Source: Symbiodinium natans (lineage: Eukaryota; Sar; Dinophyceae; Suessiales; Symbiodiniaceae). Taken from it: a DNA stretch of 64,000 bases. Both the position numbers and the translations under genes were made by a program. This document shows positions 32,399-40,525 of the stretch, in pieces (the stretch's first letter is position 1; each line of letters opens with the position of its first letter). The notes under the pieces were generated by a model, which ran no database searches, was not told the origin of the DNA, and saw only the letters and a list, made by a program, of their open reading frames with translations. The DNA is taken from the NCBI GenBank assembly GCA_905221605.1, contig CAJNDS010002511.1, forward strand, positions 321,609 to 385,608, read 5' to 3'.

Positions 32399-32431
32399 GT
32401 GGAGGTGAAGGTCGTGAAAGCGGAGGAGGAG
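32399..32431 (+). CDS. Micro-exon, V-type module
   Basis: Eleven codons, VEVKVVKAEEE, TACCAG| to GAG|GC. It is third in the LQKRL - RKR - V order, matched by the exons at 58358, 59563 and 61823. Confidence 0.55.
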
Positions 32432-33011
32432 GCCGCAAGACACCGCAACGCACCCAAAGCCTGAGCCTTGAGTTTTAAGCTTCAAGCCCGAAACCCTAAG
32501 CCCCAAGCCCTAAGCCAAGCCCTGCTCCCTACACCCTGGACTTATCAGCCCAATCCAGAGCCCCCGAACCCTCCACCCAGCAACTTCAAGGTTCCGTGGC
32601 TCAGGGCTTTGGCTCGTCGATTTCGAGGGCGTGGCTCTCTCTCTGTTGTTCTCTCTCTCTCTCTATCTCTCTGTCTCTCCCGCCGAGGATTTGTCCTAGA
32701 TGACGATGTAAGGAGCTGTAAGGGTGTAGGCCTTGGGGGTGTGAGATTAGAAGGTCTTGGAGCATTCGTTCAAGGGCTTCTCAAGCTTCTTCCCCATTCT
32801 GGTGGGTTGGAAGCTCCTATTCATTCTTTTGGTCGAGCCCCGAAGCTCCTGAAACCGAGCCGTCAACCCTAAACCCTATAACCCCTAAAAACGTCAAAAT
32901 CCCTAAAAGCGCTAGCAACCCTACAAGCCCTACAAACCCTATAGTCCCTCAACCCTGCCCAAAAGCCTCCCTTGAGCCGTCTTAAGCCCTCCTCGCTGAA
33001 GCCCCTGCCAG

Positions 33012-33029
33012 GTCAAGAAGATGACCGAG
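33012..33029 (+). CDS. Possible micro-exon
   Basis: VKKMTE then GT, or longer as VKKMTEVTAQLP. The last island before the copia element; too short to fix its ends. Confidence 0.3.
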
Positions 33030-33160
33030 GTCACTGCGCAGCTCCCAGGCCCCGGGTGAACATTGGGATGTTTTTTCTGATACGAAGCCCCCCATTAGAA
33101 TCCCCTATTAAGGACTGTTTCAGTCCTAAGTAGGGACTATAGTCGCGTGATGGTTTAGGG

Positions 33161-33389
33161 TACGGGGGGCAACCGAAGGAGGACAAGGAACAAAACAGTC
33201 AACCCCAACAGAAGCCCTTAATACCCCTGGAGCAACCAACAACCGAACAACAAGACCCCAAACCAAGGGCACACTTTTTACGAAACCTTTGACCGCTTTG
33301 GTCATGGCTTGAGCCAAAGATTACCGGGTTCATTGACCCTTCAACTTCCAATACCAACTCCTTTCTACAATACCAATTGCAGCTCCGCA
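33161..33389 (-). repeat. 3' LTR of the copia element
   Basis: Minus-strand sequence starts TGCGGAGCTGCAATTGG and ends GGTTGCCCCCCGTA. It differs from the other LTR only at two purine positions near 33221-33232. Confidence 0.93.
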
Positions 33390-33400
33390 CTCCCCCTGTC
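33390..33400 (-). other. Polypurine tract
   Basis: Minus-strand GACAGGGGGAG lies directly against the 3' LTR, the usual place for plus-strand priming. Confidence 0.7.
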
Positions 33401-33574
33401 CTAGGATTTCCTAGGACACATTGGAGGTGCAGATCATTGGCCAAAAACCGCCATTTAGGCAGCAGCCAGCTGCTTGAAATGCACATTGTGGTTTAACGTC
33501 TTCCAGGACGAACCTTCAGCCCATTGGCTGAATCCTTTACCATTGAGGATTTCTTCACCTCGCACTTGGAAAAT

Positions 33575-36500
33575 TCACGTTCCAGCGGCCCGTTCCTCAC
33601 CAAGGAACTCAGCATTCACCACCCAGCCATCCTTGAGGCAATGCTTACAAAGCGTCTTAGCTCTGAGCTGTGAATATCGCAGAACATCACAGTCACTGCT
33701 TGCGTGCATACAGTTCCCACCCACTGTTGTATACAAAGTGGCACTCGCAGGAATAACCACCGCTTTCTTGACCCACAGCCATTTATACAGCCGTCGAAAG
33801 AGGCACCATGCCAGTTCCCAGAGTATAATTACTGCCACCAAATATGCAACAAGGTCTGAATTGTTGACAGCCATTTCAATACCTTGAGCCAGAACCATCA
33901 CCGTAGACGTGTTGGCAACCTTGCACACCCCTTCTTCTGAGCAAAAGAATCCAGCAGTTGACACTTCTTCGCTACCAGTTGCCATCCCTTGCAGAGATGC
34001 AGCCACCATCATGACCGCCATTGCAAACGAGGCTTTTTTCAAGTCAGTCCCTTGTACCAACAGTCGGAGACCCCAAAGTGCCTTTTGCTTTGCGTACACC
34101 TGTCCACTCATCAACTTAGTCAACAGGTCAGCGATCATATACTCACCGCGAAGATGCGCTATCACCATATAACCACGGTCCACCAGAGACCTGACACCGG
34201 CTGCTCGAATTCTCAGGTGTCTTGTCCTCCAGCTTCCAGCAGGATATTGAATGATCGAGCACGTTGAAACCGAATCTGTATACAGCACTTTTTGCAGCGA
34301 TTCTTCACCTGTTCCAACCAAAGCGGCAATTATAGGGGTGCACGACTGAATCATCGTTGCTCCCTCTATGGACGCATGTAATTCAGCTTCAGCTGTACTT
34401 AAAGCCACCGTTGATTGTCTTTGTGTTGCCCACATCACTGGACAGTCACCCCACACCACCACCGCTCCTGAGTGGCTCTTTTCGTTTTCACCCGCTGCAA
34501 AGCTGGCATCCGCGTAGGACTCCACCACCTTAACGCCACGTCCATAACGCAACACCTCATTTCTTTCTTTTTCGCATGTTGCGATTACTCCGAACGTCAA
34601 GCCTAACGTTGGAGTTGCAGCAAGGTATCGGAAAACCTCCTCAGCCTTTTTAACCACAAATCGCGGCCTTCGGGATGTCCACAAAGACAACTGGCTCGTG
34701 CAGAACGCCAAATCAGGTCGAGTTTTGATTGCCACCCAGAGGAACTCCCCTACGGCACCTTGTGCCGCTCGCAAGGAAGGAATATCCACCTCCTCTTCTT
34801 CACCTGGAGTTTCTTTCACCATTGGCAGGTTACTCCCTTTTCCAGTTTCATCGATCTGATACCCTCGTCGGTTCAGCAAATCTCTCACAAAGTCCTCCTG
34901 CTTAAGAAAGAAGCTGCCATTTCGATACCAGATTTGGACACCTAAAAACTTCAGGAATCCATCACCGCAGCCTGGACCACAGAACTCGGGTTCAGAAGTT
35001 TTCCACTCCTTCCTAATCTGTTCCAAGGCCTCCCGGAGCACTGTCATAGTCCCAGCCATCAAAAAATCATCCACGTAAAGACCCATTGTCCCTACCAACT
35101 TGCTTGCACCTTCCAACTTCTCTTGCGCCATAATAAGGAACAGACTTGGGTCTGCATTGGACCTCTGAAAGCTCATTGCTTGTCCATCCTTTGACACCCA
35201 AGACATACCTTGAAGACGTTGGTCTCGCCACTCCACCCATGCTGCAGGACTTTCGGCCAAACCGTACAAGGCCTTTCTCACAATCCACCGCTCCTCTTTT
35301 GTGCAAAGACCCAATTTCACCGCCGCCCTTGGGGGCTGCACCACCACCAAACGCCCTTCTCTTTGCGCCCTATTCATCGGCGCCGTCAGAAAAGCTTTGG
35401 AAATGTCTAAGCCAGCGATGATCCACACCATATATGCTGCGTGCCTCACTTGACACCTGAATGTGGTTGAATCTAAACCTGGAGCGTACAGCGAGTGACG
35501 ACTAAGTGACCTCGGCCCTTCATATTCTGTAGCTGCCGTTGACGAAATGAAGTTTCCACATGCGCAGATACGGGCACGTCGTCTCCCTGTCCCTTGCTTC
35601 CGGGTAAACACCACCAGACTGGGAACGTACTCAATCACTGGTGCATTAGGCTCTTCCGCCAATTTATCCAGCTTTTCTTGAGTTGTTGGTTCCACCGCCT
35701 CCAACTCTTTCACCAAAGACGTCACCTCGTCCGACAATGATTCCCTCCACTTTTCCAGCTCTTGCATGGCTTCTTGTGTAGGGATTGTTTTTGTTTGCAG
35801 GAACTCAACCTCCTCTGCTGCCTCAAGCGCGGTATTTTCTTGTACCATTTGCTGAACTTGAGCTGCTTTGACCAAAAACTTCGATAGCTGTTCCTCAGCC
35901 CTTTTTGCTTTAACCAGCCATTCTCTAGTCTCTGATCCTTTTTCTTCACTCGACTCATTGGCCGATCCATGGAACTCGTCCAAGATGCAACATTCCTGTT
36001 CAGCAATTAGGCGTCGAATACTCAAATGCTCCTCTAGAGCCCATTGATGCGCTTCGAACACAGCGTAGTCGACTTCCTCTGCAAGGTCGTCCAGCGAGGT
36101 TTCTTTCAACGTCATTTTTAACCTTTTCCTTTTTTCACCTTCTTCAGCTTGTGGTTCTGGAAGAGGAAACTTGCATTGGAGAAGATAGCATCTATCCTTG
36201 TAGCCCAAACGCTCCATAAAAACAGGCGTGTACCCTGTCAAGGATACCCTGTTCCCTTTCCAAGGCATAGGACCACGCAGCTTTCTCGGAAAGAACGACA
36301 TGAAGTTCCAGTGGATATCCACCAATTTTCCAGGTAGGACTTTCTTCCCATAGGATTGCTCCACCACTTCAGCTCCTTCCTCTAAAACCTTTTCATCCTC
36401 AACCCACAGCTGACCATCTTTATAGTCACCAAAGCCACACGCATAATTGCAGCAATGTTTTTCATTGTGACTATCCCTATGCAATGACACCGGAGCATTG

Positions 36501-37000
36501 CACGAGATCTGAAGAGCAGAAAATTTGGCTTCAGGATTGTGGTGCCTCACGAATGATGTCAAATAACGACATAGCCATGGTCTTCGATGAGTCTCTTTTG
36601 TGATACCACACACTCCGCCATGAGTATAGTGGCCCAACACCAGAGCTCGCGTACTTGTACACCAATTGTTGATACCACCTCTTCGATTCACCCTCTTTGG
36701 GTATACAATCCCTTCCAAAAGCTCCTCACAGTCCACGTAATCATACATAGACCTTTCATACATTGACTTGGCTTTTTGCTCTTCTTTTTCCCACTGTGTT
36801 CCATCCTCAGCAGTCTCACTTTTGCAGACCAAATAAGCATTTTCATGAGGAGAACAGCAAGTCGGCCAATACTCATCACCAGGAACATTGTCCTCAACAT
36901 CTGCATTTTCTTCCAGCTCCCCCAGACCCTGCATGTCATCCTCGAAAATTTCTAAGGGCGGACTCTCCCCCCGCTTGCGAAGCAAGCGCAAGGAGCCCAC
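33575..37000 (-). CDS. copia pol part: oxygenase-like region, reverse transcriptase, RNase H, membrane tail
   Basis: 1,141-codon open frame; its first codon is a GTG, so it is a continuation of upstream frames rather than a true start. Residues about 110-270 resemble a 2-oxoglutarate/Fe(II) oxygenase fold (ALQISCN, HRDSHN near residue 174, GQLWVED, then PWKGNRVSLTGYTP). The copia reverse transcriptase follows, with LDISKAFLTAP, KALYGLAESPAAW and the catalytic GLYVDDFLMAG near 35070. RNase H is visible as ESYADASFA, TAEAELHA, YTDSVS and the C-terminal RTRHLRIR and EYMIADLLTK. After RNase H come about 160 unusual residues: a hydrophobic segment (LVAYLVAVIILWELAWCLF), a basic patch, and a Cys/His pattern (C-H near CMHASSDC, then CKHC). 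Confidence 0.85.
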   Translation of the reverse strand: MGSLRLLRKRGESPPLEIFEDDMQGLGELEENADVEDNVPGDEYWPTCCSPHENAYLVCKSETAEDGTQWEKEEQKAKSMYERSMYDYVDCEELLEGIVYPKRVNRRGGINNWCTSTRALVLGHYTHGGVCGITKETHRRPWLCRYLTSFVRHHNPEAKFSALQISCNAPVSLHRDSHNEKHCCNYACGFGDYKDGQLWVEDEKVLEEGAEVVEQSYGKKVLPGKLVDIHWNFMSFFPRKLRGPMPWKGNRVSLTGYTPVFMERLGYKDRCYLLQCKFPLPEPQAEEGEKRKRLKMTLKETSLDDLAEEVDYAVFEAHQWALEEHLSIRRLIAEQECCILDEFHGSANESSEEKGSETREWLVKAKRAEEQLSKFLVKAAQVQQMVQENTALEAAEEVEFLQTKTIPTQEAMQELEKWRESLSDEVTSLVKELEAVEPTTQEKLDKLAEEPNAPVIEYVPSLVVFTRKQGTGRRRARICACGNFISSTAATEYEGPRSLSRHSLYAPGLDSTTFRCQVRHAAYMVWIIAGLDISKAFLTAPMNRAQREGRLVVVQPPRAAVKLGLCTKEERWIVRKALYGLAESPAAWVEWRDQRLQGMSWVSKDGQAMSFQRSNADPSLFLIMAQEKLEGASKLVGTMGLYVDDFLMAGTMTVLREALEQIRKEWKTSEPEFCGPGCGDGFLKFLGVQIWYRNGSFFLKQEDFVRDLLNRRGYQIDETGKGSNLPMVKETPGEEEEVDIPSLRAAQGAVGEFLWVAIKTRPDLAFCTSQLSLWTSRRPRFVVKKAEEVFRYLAATPTLGLTFGVIATCEKERNEVLRYGRGVKVVESYADASFAAGENEKSHSGAVVVWGDCPVMWATQRQSTVALSTAEAELHASIEGATMIQSCTPIIAALVGTGEESLQKVLYTDSVSTCSIIQYPAGSWRTRHLRIRAAGVRSLVDRGYMVIAHLRGEYMIADLLTKLMSGQVYAKQKALWGLRLLVQGTDLKKASFAMAVMMVAASLQGMATGSEEVSTAGFFCSEEGVCKVANTSTVMVLAQGIEMAVNNSDLVAYLVAVIILWELAWCLFRRLYKWLWVKKAVVIPASATLYTTVGGNCMHASSDCDVLRYSQLRAKTLCKHCLKDGWVVNAEFLGEERAAGT

Positions 37001-37179
37001 ATGACCACGCAGTGAAGAGGCCGGGCTTTTTTCATTAACCGATGACGAACTGGAGGATCGCGAGGCGGAGGTAAAGGAGGACCTTCCTCATCAGCGAACC
37101 GAAGCGCCGGTTTTTTCCCCTTGAGACGATGCTCTGGAGGAGAAGGCTCCTGTTCTTCTACCACCCCTTCCAGCTCCAA
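36952..37179 (-). CDS. copia pol linker fragment
   Basis: Short open frame bridging integrase and the oxygenase-like/RT frame. It is Pro/Glu/Lys-rich (VVEEQEPSPPEHRLKGKKPA). The frame before it ends near a T6 run and the frame after it starts near a G6 run, so it looks like one polyprotein cut by two single-base slips. Confidence 0.6.
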   Translation of the reverse strand: MELEGVVEEQEPSPPEHRLKGKKPALRFADEEGPPLPPPRDPPVRHRLMKKARPLHCVVMWAPCACFASGGRVRP

Positions 37180-38867
37180 TTCAGGCGGTTCTTTATATTG
37201 GAAAAAATCGTAGTGCAGGGAAATAACACCAGTTCATCCGGATCTTTTGCAGTCCCTTGAGCTTCCACCCAATAACCACCAGGTAGGTCATCGCATGGAC
37301 CCAAAAGAAGTGCAGGCTGCGTACGATCGACCCATTGCCGACCTTTCTTTGTTCCATCCGGACCCAGCAACTCCCACGGACGACGTTTGACTTGAATCTG
37401 AGCACCAAAGGGAAGCAATGCTTTAGGATTCAACCCCAACTCCCTTTCAGCTTTCTGCCACCGTAACATTGACCAATGGCGAGCAGCCAGTGCCCAGTAC
37501 GCCGGCCCGAGTCGCGCCTCCTTTAAGAGCGACCTAACACCACGTTTGAATAAACCCACACATGCTTCAGCGCGCCCATTTGTTTGCGGGACTCCAGGAT
37601 CACCAGTGGTCCTATATATCAGACGAGTTTCGCAAAAGGACCGGAAGCGTGCATTGACAAACTCCCCCGCTCGATCTGAGTGGATTCTCAACACCGGATA
37701 CCCATGTCTCTGCAAGCGCACCATCATTCTTTGAACTGCCGATAAAACAGTTGTTTGCTGTTTGTCCACAATCGGCTCCACCATAACGAAGTTGATCATA
37801 CGGACCGGTTGGGTCAAGTGGTCCTTCAGTTCCTTCCAGGATTTTTCAGAAGCTTGAATTTTCAACACCTCTGCCTCCAGAACTGGCGCAGGTTCCACCG
37901 GTGCAGAGTCTTCCTCCTCGAAGTTAGCGACTGCATCGCCTAACCATTCTCCAACACCAGCACCATCATCTACCACCTGATCTTCCACCTCATCCGCATC
38001 TTCCTCCTTTTCTGGAGGGCGACCCACATTGGGATCCAACATTGGAAATTGATACACACCAATAACAGCGTGTCGTGGCTTCTGCTGGTGAGCATCCTTT
38101 GAACACTTGTATGGACCCGCTAAGTCCAATGATAAAGTGTAAGCATCCCCATGCTTGCGCCTCAAATGGCGACGCTCTTTTCCAGCAGCAGACACACAGA
38201 TTTGACAATCACGTCTGAAGGGAATATGCCCCCTTAGGCAATGGTCACGGAAAGCTCGCTCTTCAGCTGTTAACCTCCGCAACGTTCCTTCTTGTTCTTC
38301 TTTTTTTAACACCATAGCTTCCCGTTCAGCATCGCTCTCATGCAACCATTGTGCCAACCTGTGACGTATTCTTTTAACCAATCCAAACGCCCATCGCGCC
38401 CACACGGAGGATTGTCCAATACGCTCTTCCAGGGTAGAAGCGAATGTTGCTGACCACGGAACAACCACGCGAACCTGTTCCAACGATTCCCATAGTTCCA
38501 TATCAGACACCAGGAAAGTCGTAGGTTTCACCAGAGCATGTCCCAATGCTCCTTGATCAAAATGTGCAGCGTACATTCCATAACGCTCACAAAAGCTTTT
38601 CACCTCTGGCCAACTCCAGAAGGTAGGACTTGAGAGCCCTTCCTGAGAACCATCCACCAGATCCTCAGCACTCAAGACCGTTTTGCCGTTCTGAGAGAAA
38701 TCTTTCCCTATGAGTTCAGGGTCCCCAGGGCTTTCCATGCCAAAGAAGACAGAACTTCCATTGATGACTTCAGCAGTTCCACACCTTGAATGCACCGCCA
38801 CGTCATATAGGAAAAGCATCTTCAGAAGTAAAACACCATCCTTTGAGCTAATTCTTGATGTGGCCAA
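37158..38867 (-). CDS. copia pol part: integrase
   Basis: The first ~150 residues continue the methyltransferase-like region (LLLKMLFLYDVA; PTFWSWPEVKSF; FDQGALGHALVKPTT). A zinc-binding HHCC-type motif follows (HCLRGHIPFRRDCQIC), then the integrase core with Asp in LSLDLAGPY, Asp in RIHSDRAGEF and Glu in QTNGRAEACV, the D,D,E triad. The frame overlaps the upstream ORF by 46 bases in another phase. The end (FPCTTIFSNI) diverges at a T6 run. Confidence 0.85.
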   Translation of the reverse strand: MATSRISSKDGVLLLKMLFLYDVAVHSRCGTAEVINGSSVFFGMESPGDPELIGKDFSQNGKTVLSAEDLVDGSQEGLSSPTFWSWPEVKSFCERYGMYAAHFDQGALGHALVKPTTFLVSDMELWESLEQVRVVVPWSATFASTLEERIGQSSVWARWAFGLVKRIRHRLAQWLHESDAEREAMVLKKEEQEGTLRRLTAEERAFRDHCLRGHIPFRRDCQICVSAAGKERRHLRRKHGDAYTLSLDLAGPYKCSKDAHQQKPRHAVIGVYQFPMLDPNVGRPPEKEEDADEVEDQVVDDGAGVGEWLGDAVANFEEEDSAPVEPAPVLEAEVLKIQASEKSWKELKDHLTQPVRMINFVMVEPIVDKQQTTVLSAVQRMMVRLQRHGYPVLRIHSDRAGEFVNARFRSFCETRLIYRTTGDPGVPQTNGRAEACVGLFKRGVRSLLKEARLGPAYWALAARHWSMLRWQKAERELGLNPKALLPFGAQIQVKRRPWELLGPDGTKKGRQWVDRTQPALLLGPCDDLPGGYWVEAQGTAKDPDELVLFPCTTIFSNIKNRLNWSWKGW

Positions 38868-40525
38868 GGAAGACTTTTTAACCCCAACCGTTCAGGCCCA
38901 CAGCGTCGGCGTAATACAGGTGGACCACCGTCTTCACCTCTCAACCTTGACACTGTCCTGCGTGGAGGGCCTCCAACCACAGCAACCACCTTTCCTTCAG
39001 CCGCCAGATGCAGAAGATACTTCCAGACGCTCGAATTATGTAGGTCACCACCTTTTGTCAAATCCAGCTCCAGTACCTCCACATCCCGACTGGGAAAATG
39101 CCATTTTTGTTTTCCTGAAAATAGGTGTACCGCCACCCTTTTTGCTCGTGCCATCCGTCTCCTTTTATGACGGTTGAAAGGCAACGCCGCAATATCTCCA
39201 CGTGGCAACAGCTCCATCAGCATATTTTCTGGTATATCCCCATAATACCACCGAAGAAATCTCCAGCATGCCTGGACGAACTCCTCCTCATTCGCTGACG
39301 CTGTCCGCGCTGCGCTTTGCAACGACGTTTTTACAGCCACCTCGTTGTCCGTATTCGGACATCCTTGAACCATACGTGCCACCTTCAAAGGTTGCTTTGG
39401 TGAGCACCAATCCATTTCATCAATAATCTGAAGCGCCACCTCTTTTTCCAAACAAGGGCACCCATTCAGATCACGAACGCGAAGTTCCCCCAGAACAGGA
39501 TGTGAGGCTGTGCACTTGCCACCACGCCACTGAACTCTGAGACCAACCAAGGCGCTCGCTTTGCCAATTGGCACTAGTGGATCTACCATTTCAGGAGTTA
39601 CCAGGGTCCCACCTGGGGTAATACACATCTCCCGAGATCCAACAGCTAAAGACACCAACACCTTTTGCTGCGGAAGCTGTTCTCCAGGACGAAGTGATCT
39701 GAGAGGATGTGATGCTCCCGAGTCCAACATGCCCATTCCCGAACACTCATTGGTGTCAGAAACCCTGGCCACATGTAGAACGCATACTCCTCGGCCTTCT
39801 CCCTGCTTCGGCAACAACGTGGCATCCGACGAACCGACTCCACAGTCCGCCCTTCCATTCCTCCATTGAGAATGGGACCAAGACACACGCTGCCTTTCAG
39901 CATGCAAAACCATTTTTTCAGCTGTTTTGTAATCCATAACCAAACAGCCATGTTCAAACCACAAGAGCTGGTCCAGCGAAGATTTTGCACCCACGTGACA
40001 CATCCCATTGATCACAGTGAGGTTCGCCCCAAACTCCAAAATCAACCAGAGAGGGATAATCAGGGGCCCATTGTCTTCCCTAATCAACGTCCCTTTCTCT
40101 GTAATCCTCATTGCCACACCACCAAGCGCGCTTTGCACCATAACAGTAGTGTCGGGTAAACATTCCCATGGAAAAAGCGTCCGCGCAAGATGCGTAGCAG
40201 CTGTATCCACCAACGCCACTCTCCCTTCCTGCTGAAACAATCCAGATCCACATAACATTCGAACACTGGGATCCCCGCTCGATGCTGACTGCGCTGATGA
40301 CAGCTTCATAGATTTCAGCACTTCCAACGCTTCAGCAAGGACTTGATTGGGTGTTGATGGTGATGAGGGACTTGCAGAACCTTTATCCAATCCCGCATTA
40401 GCCGTCTCATCTCCCCCTTCAGCTACCTCTGCCTTTTTGGCATTTCCCCATTTCGCACCTTTGCCGCCCTTTCCCCCTTTGGGAGAATTCCCTTTAGATC
40501 TGCTTCTCTCAGGGTTTGAGTCCAC
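38822..40525 (-). CDS. copia protease and methyltransferase-like ORF
   Basis: 567 codons, overlapping the gag ORF by 103 bases in the -1 phase. It starts with a Lys/Gly-rich stretch (PKGGKGGKGAKWGNAKKAEV). A first protease-like half contains ALVDTAATHLA followed by MRITEKGTLI. A second contains GMLDSGASHPL followed by MCITPGGTLV. DSG is the retropepsin active site; the first half reads DTA. Near the end comes VAVHLFSG and VVGGPPRRTVSRLR, like cytosine-methyltransferase motifs I and IV, but with Arg (CGC, 38960-38962) where the catalytic Cys of PPC is expected. Confidence 0.75.
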   Translation of the reverse strand: MDSNPERSRSKGNSPKGGKGGKGAKWGNAKKAEVAEGGDETANAGLDKGSASPSSPSTPNQVLAEALEVLKSMKLSSAQSASSGDPSVRMLCGSGLFQQEGRVALVDTAATHLARTLFPWECLPDTTVMVQSALGGVAMRITEKGTLIREDNGPLIIPLWLILEFGANLTVINGMCHVGAKSSLDQLLWFEHGCLVMDYKTAEKMVLHAERQRVSWSHSQWRNGRADCGVGSSDATLLPKQGEGRGVCVLHVARVSDTNECSGMGMLDSGASHPLRSLRPGEQLPQQKVLVSLAVGSREMCITPGGTLVTPEMVDPLVPIGKASALVGLRVQWRGGKCTASHPVLGELRVRDLNGCPCLEKEVALQIIDEMDWCSPKQPLKVARMVQGCPNTDNEVAVKTSLQSAARTASANEEEFVQACWRFLRWYYGDIPENMLMELLPRGDIAALPFNRHKRRRMARAKRVAVHLFSGKQKWHFPSRDVEVLELDLTKGGDLHNSSVWKYLLHLAAEGKVVAVVGGPPRRTVSRLRGEDGGPPVLRRRCGPERLGLKSLPWPHQELAQRMVFYF

